64,000 nt of DNA from Mycolicibacterium iranicum (lineage in GTDB: Bacteria; Actinomycetota; Actinomycetes; Mycobacteriales; Mycobacteriaceae). The notes under the pieces are model-generated. The model ran no database searches. It had not been told where the DNA came from and worked only from the letters and a program-made list of their open reading frames with translations. The position numbers were made by a program, and so were the translations under genes. The stretch is from the NCBI RefSeq assembly GCF_014190915.1, contig NZ_JACHVU010000001.1, positions 372,001-436,000 of the forward strand, read 5' to 3'. Positions 45,178 through 53,137 of this stretch are shown here, piece by piece. Each line of letters begins with the position of its first letter. Positions within the stretch are counted from its first letter, which is position 1.

Positions 45178-45663
45178 CTAGACCGTCAGGACGACCCCGA
45201 CGACCCACGCCAGCGTCGCCAGCAGGGCGCCGGACAGTTCGACGCCCACCGAGAGCGCGACGCCTTTGAGCGCGTGCCACGTCGACGCCCAGGCCCGGCG
45301 CGCATCGCCGCGAATGCTCAGCTCGGCGGCGAACACCCCGAGCACGAAGCCGATCAGCAGGCCGACGACCGGGATGACGAAAAAGCCCACCACACCGGCG
45401 ATGCCGCCGACCACGAGTACCGAGGTGCGGACATCGGCCGCCCGCATGCGTTTGACGGGCCAGGTGTATTTGATGATCGCCGACGCGATGAACAGGGCTG
45501 CGGCGATGCCGAACACCACCCAGGATGTCGCGGTGTTCACCATGAACGCCCATACGCCGATCGCGCCGATCACCAGGATGCCGCCGGGCAGGATCGGCAC
45601 CACGATGCCGACCAGTCCGACGGCGATGACCAGCGCGACGAGAACGATGCCGAGGGCACTCAC
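45178..45663 (-). CDS. DUF456 family membrane protein
   Basis: A 161-residue membrane protein rich in Gly, Val, Ile and Ala. It starts with LGIVLVALVIAVGLVGIVVPILPG, which matches the opening of the DUF456 family, and has about four to five helices with a Gly-rich VIPVVGLLIGFVLGVF hairpin typical of the group. It is last in the minus-strand gene run that begins at 51.1 kb. Function unknown. Confidence 0.83.
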   Translation of the reverse strand: MSALGIVLVALVIAVGLVGIVVPILPGGILVIGAIGVWAFMVNTATSWVVFGIAAALFIASAIIKYTWPVKRMRAADVRTSVLVVGGIAGVVGFFVIPVVGLLIGFVLGVFAAELSIRGDARRAWASTWHALKGVALSVGVELSGALLATLAWVVGVVLTV

Positions 45664-45695
45664 GTCAGCGACACTACGGGCTCACCGCTTCGCGG

Positions 45696-46100
45696 TCAGC
45701 GGGCAGGCGAGTTGACCTTGTCGGCCTCGATCGTGACGATGACCCGCGTCTCGTCCGGATTGCCGCTGAAGTTCGGGTACGGGATCCCGAGGTACTTGTG
45801 GGAGATCTCGTCGATGCTCTCCTTGCCGCCCTCGGTGGTCATCGAGACCGCGCGGCCGCGCACTTCGTAGAACCGGCTGATTTCCGCCGGGTCGACGATG
45901 TTGACGGCCACCCGCGGATCCCGGCGCAGGTTCCGGTCCTTCTGCGTGCCGCCGACGATGTTCAGTACGACGTTGTGCCCGTCGGTGGTCACCCACGTCT
46001 CGGTGAGCTGTGGCGAACCGTCGGGCATCACCGTGGCCACGAAGCACGGGCTGGGTTTGTTCAGTAGGTCGATCAGGGCGGGAGGGAGCGGCACCGGCAT
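45696..46100 (-). CDS. PNPOx-like F420/flavin-dependent oxidoreductase family protein
   Basis: A 134-residue split-barrel protein of the pyridoxamine-phosphate-oxidase-like group, many of which use F420 in mycobacteria. It opens with a short helix (LPPALIDLLNKPSPCFVATVMPDGSPQLTETWV), contains DRNLRRDPRVAVNIVDP and ends in a short tail. I chose the ATG at 46100; another lies three codons upstream. Cofactor and substrate cannot be deduced. Confidence 0.82.
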   Translation of the reverse strand: MPVPLPPALIDLLNKPSPCFVATVMPDGSPQLTETWVTTDGHNVVLNIVGGTQKDRNLRRDPRVAVNIVDPAEISRFYEVRGRAVSMTTEGGKESIDEISHKYLGIPYPNFSGNPDETRVIVTIEADKVNSPAR

Positions 46101-46133
46101 TCGGCGCACATACCCGTTCCGGCACCGGGCGAA

Positions 46134-46832
46134 TCAGGCGTCGAGCTGGTCGGCCAGATCGAGGAAATCGTCTGCGCTGACATCGAATTCAGCGGGGTCG
46201 GGCCTGCGCAGAGTCCGGTCCGGGCCGTGTTCTGCCGGCCGGAAGACGAACGCCGTCTGCAGACCGGCGTCCCGGGCGGCGCGCAGATCGCCGGGGTGCG
46301 CGGCGACGAGCATCAGCTCGTCGGGCGCGATGTCGAGGATCTGGGCGCATCCGAGGTAGGCCTCGCGGTCGGGTTTGTAGTGCCGGAAGATCTCCGCCGA
46401 CAGCACGCAGTCCCACGGGAGTCCGGCACGCTTGGCCATGTTGGTCAGCAGGGAGACGTTCCCGTTCGACAGCGTGGTGATGGTGAATCGGCGCTTGAGC
46501 CGTGTCAGCCCGGCGACGCTGTCCGGCCACGGGTCCAATCGGTGCCAGGCACGGTTGAGATCGTCGATCTCGGCGTCGGGCGCGTCGATGCCCGCCGCCG
46601 TCAGCAACTCGACCAACCGCGCCCGGTGCAGGTCGTCGAGCCGCGTCCAGGGCAGCTCTCCCCGGCGCACCCGGTCCATCGCCGGGACGTAGCCCGCGCG
46701 CCAGTCGTCGGCCATCTGCGCCCAGTCCGCATTGACGCCCCTGCGGGCGCCGAAGTCCACCAGCTCGCCGATGACGCTCGAGCGCCAATCCACGACGGTG
46801 CCGAAGACGTCGAAGGCGAGCGCCCGGATCAT
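46134..46832 (-). CDS. Haloacid dehalogenase type II (HAD superfamily)
   Basis: A 232-residue HAD hydrolase of the L-2-haloacid dehalogenase subfamily. Nucleophile Asp8 lies in LAFDVFGTVVDW, motif II in TLSNGN, the motif III lysine in HYKPDREAY and the acidic end in AAHPGDLRAARDAG. It should release halide from short haloacids, although many family members prefer other substrates. It starts 4 bases after the quinone-oxidoreductase gene, so the two are co-transcribed. Confidence 0.87.
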   Translation of the reverse strand: MIRALAFDVFGTVVDWRSSVIGELVDFGARRGVNADWAQMADDWRAGYVPAMDRVRRGELPWTRLDDLHRARLVELLTAAGIDAPDAEIDDLNRAWHRLDPWPDSVAGLTRLKRRFTITTLSNGNVSLLTNMAKRAGLPWDCVLSAEIFRHYKPDREAYLGCAQILDIAPDELMLVAAHPGDLRAARDAGLQTAFVFRPAEHGPDRTLRRPDPAEFDVSADDFLDLADQLDA

Positions 46833-46836
46833 GGTG

Positions 46837-47802
46837 TCAGGGCTCCAGAACCAGCTTGCCGTGAATGTCCCCGTCGGCGAGCGCCTGCAGCGCCGCCGCC
46901 CCGTCGGACAGCGGAAAACGCACAGGCGCAGGGGGTCTCAGACCGCCGTCGACCAACCGCGCCAGTGCGGCACCGACCTCGGCCTGGGCGCCCGGAGTGC
47001 GGTTGACGAACTCGCCCCATCCGACGCCGACCACGCTGACATTGCGCAGCAGCAGCCGATTCACCTTGACCGTCGGGATGCCGCCCGCGGCGAAGCCGAT
47101 CACGAGCAGCCGGCCCTCGGTGGCCAGAGCGCGGACGGCATCGTCGAAGGCCGACCCGCCGATGGGGTCGACGACGAGGTCCACACCGCGGCCACCTGTC
47201 TCCTTCTTGACCGCGTCGAGCCAGCCCTCGGTCAGCGGGAGCACGACGTCCGCGCCCAGGGATTCGACGAACTCAACCGCGGACGTCCGGTGCACCATCG
47301 CAATCACCCTGGCGCCCAATGCCTTCGCGATCTGCACCGACGCCGTACCGACCCCACCGCCCGACCCGAGCACGAGCACCGTCTCGCCGGGCTGCAGCGC
47401 GCCACGACGCTGCAGCGCGAAATACATCGTGTAGTAGTTGCCCAGCAGGCACACCGCGGAGCCGTCGTCGAGCACCTCGCTCGTCGGAATGACGGCATCC
47501 ACCGGAACGGCGACCTGTTCGGCCCACCCACCCAGCAGACTGAACGCCGAAACCCGCTGCCCCGCAGCGAGACCCGATCCGGCCGGCGCCGACCGCACCG
47601 TGCCCGCCACCTCGACACCCGGAACGAACGGTGGCGGCATCTTCATCTGATACTCGCCGCGCAGCATCAGCAGGTCGGGGAAGCAGACGCCGGCCGCACC
47701 CACGTCGACGACCACGGCGGCATCAGAGCAGGAGGGGTCGTCGACGTCGGTGTAGGCCAGCCCGGAAGGTCCGGTGAGTTCCTGCGCAACAAGCGCTTTC
47801 AT
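46837..47802 (-). CDS. NADPH:quinone oxidoreductase family protein (Rv0149-like)
   Basis: A 321-residue medium-chain reductase without zinc ligands. The nucleotide motif is LGSGGGVGTASVQIAKALGA near residue 140, with NYYTMYFALQRRGAL before it and FVPGVEVAGTV in the catalytic fold. The ATG at 47802 follows the SDR stop by 8 bases. Order and type match Rv0149 next to Rv0148. Likely an enoyl or quinone reductase in lipid metabolism; substrate unknown. Confidence 0.87.
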   Translation of the reverse strand: MKALVAQELTGPSGLAYTDVDDPSCSDAAVVVDVGAAGVCFPDLLMLRGEYQMKMPPPFVPGVEVAGTVRSAPAGSGLAAGQRVSAFSLLGGWAEQVAVPVDAVIPTSEVLDDGSAVCLLGNYYTMYFALQRRGALQPGETVLVLGSGGGVGTASVQIAKALGARVIAMVHRTSAVEFVESLGADVVLPLTEGWLDAVKKETGGRGVDLVVDPIGGSAFDDAVRALATEGRLLVIGFAAGGIPTVKVNRLLLRNVSVVGVGWGEFVNRTPGAQAEVGAALARLVDGGLRPPAPVRFPLSDGAAALQALADGDIHGKLVLEP

Positions 47803-47810
47803 ACAGCTGA

Positions 47811-48674
47811 TCAGCCGAGGCTGAACGTGGCGCGCTCGGCCGCCGAGAGGTCGGCGATCTCGTTCCACTTGCCCGCGACGTCGTCGACCGACGGCACCTC
47901 GGTGAACGTGACGCCGCTGTTCTGGAACAACGCGACGCGCTGGACCTTGCCGCCACCGACGATGAACACCGAGGCGGTCTCGGGGACCTCTTCGGTGCAC
48001 AGGTAGGCCACGATCGGCGCGACGTACTCGGGCGTCAGCTTCTCGAACACCTCGGGCGGCAGGATGTCCTGCGTCATGCGCGTGGCCGCGATCGGTGCGA
48101 CGGCGTTGGCCTTGATGTTGTACTTGGCGCCCTCCTGCGAGAGCGTGTTGATCAGTCCGACGAGGCCGAGCTTGGCGGCGCCGTAGTTGGCCTGACCGAA
48201 GTTCCCGAACAGGCCGGACGTGGAGGTCGCGACGACGACACGGCCGAAACCGTTCTCGCGGAAGTGCGGCCACGCGGCGCGGATGACGTTGTAGCCGCCG
48301 TAGAGGTGCACCTTGAGCACGGCGTCCCAGTTGGCGAACTCCATCTTGTGGAAGGTGCCGTCGCGCAGGATGCCCGCGTTGCTCACGACACCGTCGACCT
48401 TGCCGAACTCGTCGACGGCGGTCTTGATGATGTTGGCGGCACCCTCGGGCTCGGCCACGGAGTCGTAGTTGGCGACCGCGCGGCCGCCGGCGTCCTTGAT
48501 CTCCTTGACCACGTCGTCGGCCATGTTGTGTCCGGCGCCGGTTCCGTCGCGCGCGCCGCCGAGGTCGTTGACGACGACGCTGGCACCCTCGCGTGCGAGG
48601 GTCAGCGCATATTCACGCCCGAGCCCCCCTCCGGCACCCGTGACGACGATGACACGATCCTGCACTCCTGGCAC
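47811..48674 (-). CDS. MFE-2-type (3R)-hydroxyacyl-CoA dehydrogenase SDR (Rv0148-like)
   Basis: A 287-residue short-chain dehydrogenase. The NAD motif is TGAGGGLGREYALTLA, then VVNDLGGARDGTG, the SNAGILRD stretch and the catalytic NYGAAKLG with Tyr and Lys. The VNDLGG segment is typical of the dehydrogenase part of peroxisomal multifunctional enzyme type 2. The GTG at 48674 has GAGGAA upstream. Position between aldehyde dehydrogenase and quinone reductase matches Rv0147-Rv0149. Confidence 0.88.
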   Translation of the reverse strand: MPGVQDRVIVVTGAGGGLGREYALTLAREGASVVVNDLGGARDGTGAGHNMADDVVKEIKDAGGRAVANYDSVAEPEGAANIIKTAVDEFGKVDGVVSNAGILRDGTFHKMEFANWDAVLKVHLYGGYNVIRAAWPHFRENGFGRVVVATSTSGLFGNFGQANYGAAKLGLVGLINTLSQEGAKYNIKANAVAPIAATRMTQDILPPEVFEKLTPEYVAPIVAYLCTEEVPETASVFIVGGGKVQRVALFQNSGVTFTEVPSVDDVAGKWNEIADLSAAERATFSLG

Positions 48675-48711
48675 TGATGTTCCTCTCTTCGGGGACCGGA
48701 CGCGTGCAAGG

Positions 48712-50115
48712 CTAGAACAGCTTGCGCGCCAGCTTGAACGCCTTCTCTGTATACGGCGGGTAGATGATGGCCGTGAGGTCGGGTCGGGTCGGCTTGGTCA
48801 GCACCGACTTCTTGTGGCTGAACGTCTCGAAGCCGAACTTGCCGTGGTAGGCGCCCAGACCGGACGGTCCGACACCGCCGAACGGCAGTTTGTGGGTGGC
48901 GAAATGGAAGATCAGGTGGTTGACGACCATGCCGCCGGCGGGCACGTCCCGGATCACCCGCTCGCGCACCGCCTTGGCCTTGGTGAACAGGTAGGCGGCC
49001 AGCGGCTTGGGCCGCGCGTTGACGAAAGAGATTGCCTCGTCCAGGTTTTGGACCGTCAGCACGGGCAGGATGGGCCCGAAGATCTCATCGGTCATCAACG
49101 GCTCGGCGGGGTCGGGATCGACCACCACGGTGGGCTGGATCTTCAGATTGACGGCGTCGGATTGCCCGCCGACGGCGACGGTGCCCTTGGTCGCCGCCAG
49201 GGCGTTGGCGAGCCGGTTGAAGTGACGCTCGTTCACGATGCGCTTACCGGTGTTGCCCGCTTCGAACGTGTCGATCGTCTTGCGCAGCTTGTCGACGAGT
49301 TCGTCCCGGATCGACGCGTCGGCCAGCACGTAGTCGGGAGCGATGCAGATCTGGCCGGAGTTGATCAGCTTGGTCCACGCGATGCGCTTGGCGGCGACGT
49401 CGATGTCGGCGTCGGCGGACACGATCACCGGGCTCTTGCCGCCCAGTTCCAACGTGACGGGGGTCAGGTGCGGGGCGGCACCCTCGTAGACGCGCCTGCC
49501 GACCTCGGTGCCGCCGGTGAACAACAGGTGGTCGAAGCCCTGCGCGATGAGCTCCTGGCTGACCGACCCGTCACCCTCGATGACGGCGATCGCGTCGTTG
49601 TCGAGGTAGCGGGGAACCAGTTCGGCCATCAATGCGGACGACGCGGGAGCCACCTCGGAAGGCTTGAGCACCACGGTGTTTCCGGCGGCGATCGCGCCGA
49701 CGGCCGGGCCCAGGGTGAGCGCGAACGGGAAGTTCCACGCCCCGATGATCAGCACGGTGCCGAACGGCTCGTACTCGACCCAGCCCCGGCCGGGCAGCTG
49801 GGACATCTCCAGCAGGCGGTAGCGCCGCTTGGCCCACTTACCAACGTTCTTGGCGGCGTAGGCCGCCTCGCCGGCGGTGCTGGCGACGTCTGCCAGCCAC
49901 GCCTCGAAGGGTGAGCGGCCGAGGTCCTTCTCCAGTGCGTCGGCGATCGCAGTCTCGTTCTCGCTCATCAGACGGCCCAGCGCGAGCAGCTGTTCCTTGC
50001 GCCACTGGATGCTGCGGGTGCGCCCGGTGGCGAACGTCTGCCGCAGACGGCTGACGATGGCGGGGATGTCGGCGTCGGCGGCCGCGTGGACAGGTGCGAC
50101 GGATTCGGTGGTCAT
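48712..50115 (-). CDS. Aldehyde dehydrogenase (Rv0147-like)
   Basis: A 467-residue class-3-like aldehyde dehydrogenase. Motifs are GAWNFPF, NTVVLKPSE, the glutamate in VTLELGGKSP and nucleophile Cys257 in SGQICIAPDYV. The C-terminal region is hydrophobic/basic (YPPYTEKAFKLARKLF), as in membrane-associated fatty-aldehyde dehydrogenases. GGGAAGGA lies upstream of the ATG at 50115. A perfect inverted repeat sits 38 bases upstream, so it probably has its own regulated promoter. It feeds fatty-acid metabolism with the SDR next to it. Confidence 0.9.
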   Translation of the reverse strand: MTTESVAPVHAAADADIPAIVSRLRQTFATGRTRSIQWRKEQLLALGRLMSENETAIADALEKDLGRSPFEAWLADVASTAGEAAYAAKNVGKWAKRRYRLLEMSQLPGRGWVEYEPFGTVLIIGAWNFPFALTLGPAVGAIAAGNTVVLKPSEVAPASSALMAELVPRYLDNDAIAVIEGDGSVSQELIAQGFDHLLFTGGTEVGRRVYEGAAPHLTPVTLELGGKSPVIVSADADIDVAAKRIAWTKLINSGQICIAPDYVLADASIRDELVDKLRKTIDTFEAGNTGKRIVNERHFNRLANALAATKGTVAVGGQSDAVNLKIQPTVVVDPDPAEPLMTDEIFGPILPVLTVQNLDEAISFVNARPKPLAAYLFTKAKAVRERVIRDVPAGGMVVNHLIFHFATHKLPFGGVGPSGLGAYHGKFGFETFSHKKSVLTKPTRPDLTAIIYPPYTEKAFKLARKLF

Positions 50116-50153
50116 GATGGGGTCCTTCCCGACCTCGGAGTACCCGAATCCTA

Positions 50154-50171
50154 ACCAACCATCTGGTTGGT
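50154..50171. promoter_or_regulatory. Operator candidate upstream of the aldehyde dehydrogenase gene
   Basis: ACCAACCA-TC-TGGTTGGT, a perfect 8-base inverted repeat between the methyltransferase stop and the aldehyde dehydrogenase start. Shape and spacing fit a TetR-family site. Confidence 0.6.
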
Positions 50172-50191
50172 GAACAGGTGTCAAGCTCCGC

Positions 50192-51163
<972 letters not shown>

Positions 51164-51253
51164 CTAATCAGTGGGCCCGTTCGGTGTTGCTGTGGGCCAC
51201 GCCACAGCCTTCGAGGCCGAACTCACAGGAAACGGTCAGAAACAGACCGGCTA

Positions 51254-51889
51254 TTACTCGCTGAGGTTCCAGAGTTTGTTGGCGAGCAGCAGTTCGAGTT
51301 TGTGGACGACGGCCCCGAGCTCGGTGCGGTCGGCGACGAAACCGGCGTAGAAACCCATCCCCCAGACAACGGCCACCAGCATTTCCACCAGGTGTTCGAC
51401 GTCGGTGTCGGTGCTCAATTCACCACGCGCGATCGCGTCGTTCACCGCCCAGGAGACGAACGCCCGCGAGTTCTTCAACGAATCGTGCTCGTCGTTGCTG
51501 AGCTCGGGATGCCGCTGGGATTCCAGGACCGAGGTCACCAGGAACGCAGCAGCCGACCGATCCTCACTGTCCGCCTGCGTCGCCACCGACAGAAACGCTG
51601 CCAGGCGTTCGATCAACGTCGTCTGTTCCTGCGCCCGCGCGATGCCTGCGCTAACAATCGAGGAGTTGGTCTGTTCGACCACCTCACTCCAGAGCACACG
51701 TTTGCTGGCGAAGTAGTGATTGATGGCGGGGCGGGTCAAATCAGCGCGAATCGCTATTGCCTGAAATGTCGCCGCGTCGTACCCGAGTTCGCTGAACACC
51801 TCGCGAGCGGCATGCAGAATACGCTCCCGCGTTTCAGCTGCCTTCGCTGCGGGAGGACGTCCTGGACCTCTACTAGCCGTATACGGCAC
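51254..51889 (-). CDS. TetR-family regulator (Rv0144-like position)
   Basis: A regulator of about 211 residues. The N-terminus has a basic SRGPGRPPAAKAAETRERIL arm, then the helix-turn-helix (FSELGYDAATFQAIAIRADLTRPAINHYFASK). The ligand domain ends LELLLANKLWNLSE. The start is uncertain: I chose GTG at 51889 (PYTASRGPGRPP), but the frame is open to 51970. It is divergent from a second TetR gene, with a symmetrical element between them. It may control the lipid-enzyme genes that follow on its strand. Confidence 0.82.
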   Translation of the reverse strand: MPYTASRGPGRPPAAKAAETRERILHAAREVFSELGYDAATFQAIAIRADLTRPAINHYFASKRVLWSEVVEQTNSSIVSAGIARAQEQTTLIERLAAFLSVATQADSEDRSAAAFLVTSVLESQRHPELSNDEHDSLKNSRAFVSWAVNDAIARGELSTDTDVEHLVEMLVAVVWGMGFYAGFVADRTELGAVVHKLELLLANKLWNLSE

Positions 51890-51964
51890 GGTCAAATTGT
51901 GCCACACGTCACCTACCCCCCGTTCACACCACCTCGCGCCGTTACCGGGCAGTGATCCGTCAGC

Positions 51965-51980
51965 AAACACATCGGTGTTT
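51965..51980. promoter_or_regulatory. Operator candidate between divergent TetR genes
   Basis: AAACAC-ATCG-GTGTTT, a perfect 6-base inverted repeat with a 4-base centre, between the two TetR genes. If the left gene starts upstream of 51889 the site lies nearer its start. Confidence 0.5.
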
Positions 51981-52056
51981 ACTCACCGGCGATTCGGCGG
52001 CCCGCCCGGCGATAGCCCATCCGCGGGTGACCCTCGGCGAACTAGGGTTCTCCGGT

Positions 52057-52623
52057 ATGGGGGCCGCGGCATCGAGGGAGGCCTTCTTCGACGTGGGTCT
52101 CGACGTCCTCTCCGACCTCGGGTACGGGGGTCTGAAGCTCGCCGAGGTGTGCCACCGTGTCGGCGTCACCACCGGCTCCTTCTATCACTACTTCCAGAAC
52201 TGGTCGTCCTACAGCCAGCAGCTCGTCACGTACTGGCAGGAGGGCATGACGGTGCGGACCATCGAGGCGGCGAGGGCCGAGCCGGACCCGCGACGGCGTA
52301 TCGACGGACTCATCAGGGCGGGTCTGACGCTGCCGCACGGCGCCGAGTCCGCGATTCGCGTGTGGAGTTCGATCGACCCGGCGGTGCGCGAGGTGCAGGC
52401 CGCGGTCGACCGGCAGAGGTTCGACATCCTCTTCGACTCGGCGTTGTCCATCCTGAATGACGACCGGCAGGCCGAGCTGTTCGCGGCCTGGGCGGTCTAC
52501 CTGCTTGTCGGCTACGAGCAGGCGCTGCTGCCCCCGGACACCGCCGGGCTGCGGTGGATCGTCGGGCAGCTGCTCGCAGCGCTCGACTCGGGCCAGTTCC
52601 GAACGGTGTCCGACGATGACTGA
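52057..52623 (+). CDS. TetR-family regulator of the FUSC operon
   Basis: A 188-residue TetR regulator. The helix-turn-helix reads LSDLGYGGLKLAEVCHRVGVTTGSFYHYFQNW. It is first in a three-gene operon. Its stop overlaps the next start (ATGACTGA) and it probably represses the exporter genes. I chose the ATG at 52057; a GTG at 52027 is also in frame. Confidence 0.83.
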   Translation: MGAAASREAFFDVGLDVLSDLGYGGLKLAEVCHRVGVTTGSFYHYFQNWSSYSQQLVTYWQEGMTVRTIEAARAEPDPRRRIDGLIRAGLTLPHGAESAIRVWSSIDPAVREVQAAVDRQRFDILFDSALSILNDDRQAELFAAWAVYLLVGYEQALLPPDTAGLRWIVGQLLAALDSGQFRTVSDDD

Positions 52624-53137
52624 CCGCACGCAGCGCACCGCCGCCGCCGAACCGGTCGAGCACGTCGTGGCCATGCTGCGCGAGCGCCTCTACGGGGCCA
52701 TCTCCTGCCTGGCGACGCTGGTCGTCCTGACCCGGTACACCGAGGAGGACACCGACGCGTGGCAGCGGATGCTCGACGTCGCGGTCACCATGGGCGGGCT
52801 GTGGGCGGCCAGCCTGCTCGCCGACTGGGTCGCGCATCTGAGCATCCACGAACGCGCCCCGCGCGGACCCGAGGCGCGGCGGATCGTGCAGGCGTCCGGT
52901 CAGATCCTGCAGGCGGGGCTGCTGCCGTTGGCGGCGCTGGCCGCGGCGGGGCTCGGGCTGCTCGACACGGACACCGCGATGTGGGTGGCCAAATGGATCC
53001 TCGTCGCCGAACTCGGGCTGATTGCTCTTCTGGCCGTACGCCGGACCCGCCTCCCGGTCTGGCAGCAAATTGTGACAGTTGTCTTACTCGCCGGCGTCGG
53101 TCTGCTGGTCATCGGTATCAAGGTCCTCGCGCACTGA
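52616..53137 (+). CDS. Hypothetical four-helix membrane protein
   Basis: A 173-residue membrane protein with about four helices (LYGAISCLATLVVL, MGGLWAASLLADWVAHLS, ILQAGLLPLAALAAAGLG, VVLLAGVGLLVIGIKVL). The His/Asp in DWVAHLSIHERAPRGP might be functional. The start overlaps the TetR stop and its own stop overlaps the FUSC start (TGATG), so all three are coupled. Unrecognised family; a partner of the exporter is likely from context. Confidence 0.75.
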   Translation: MTDRTQRTAAAEPVEHVVAMLRERLYGAISCLATLVVLTRYTEEDTDAWQRMLDVAVTMGGLWAASLLADWVAHLSIHERAPRGPEARRIVQASGQILQAGLLPLAALAAAGLGLLDTDTAMWVAKWILVAELGLIALLAVRRTRLPVWQQIVTVVLLAGVGLLVIGIKVLAH

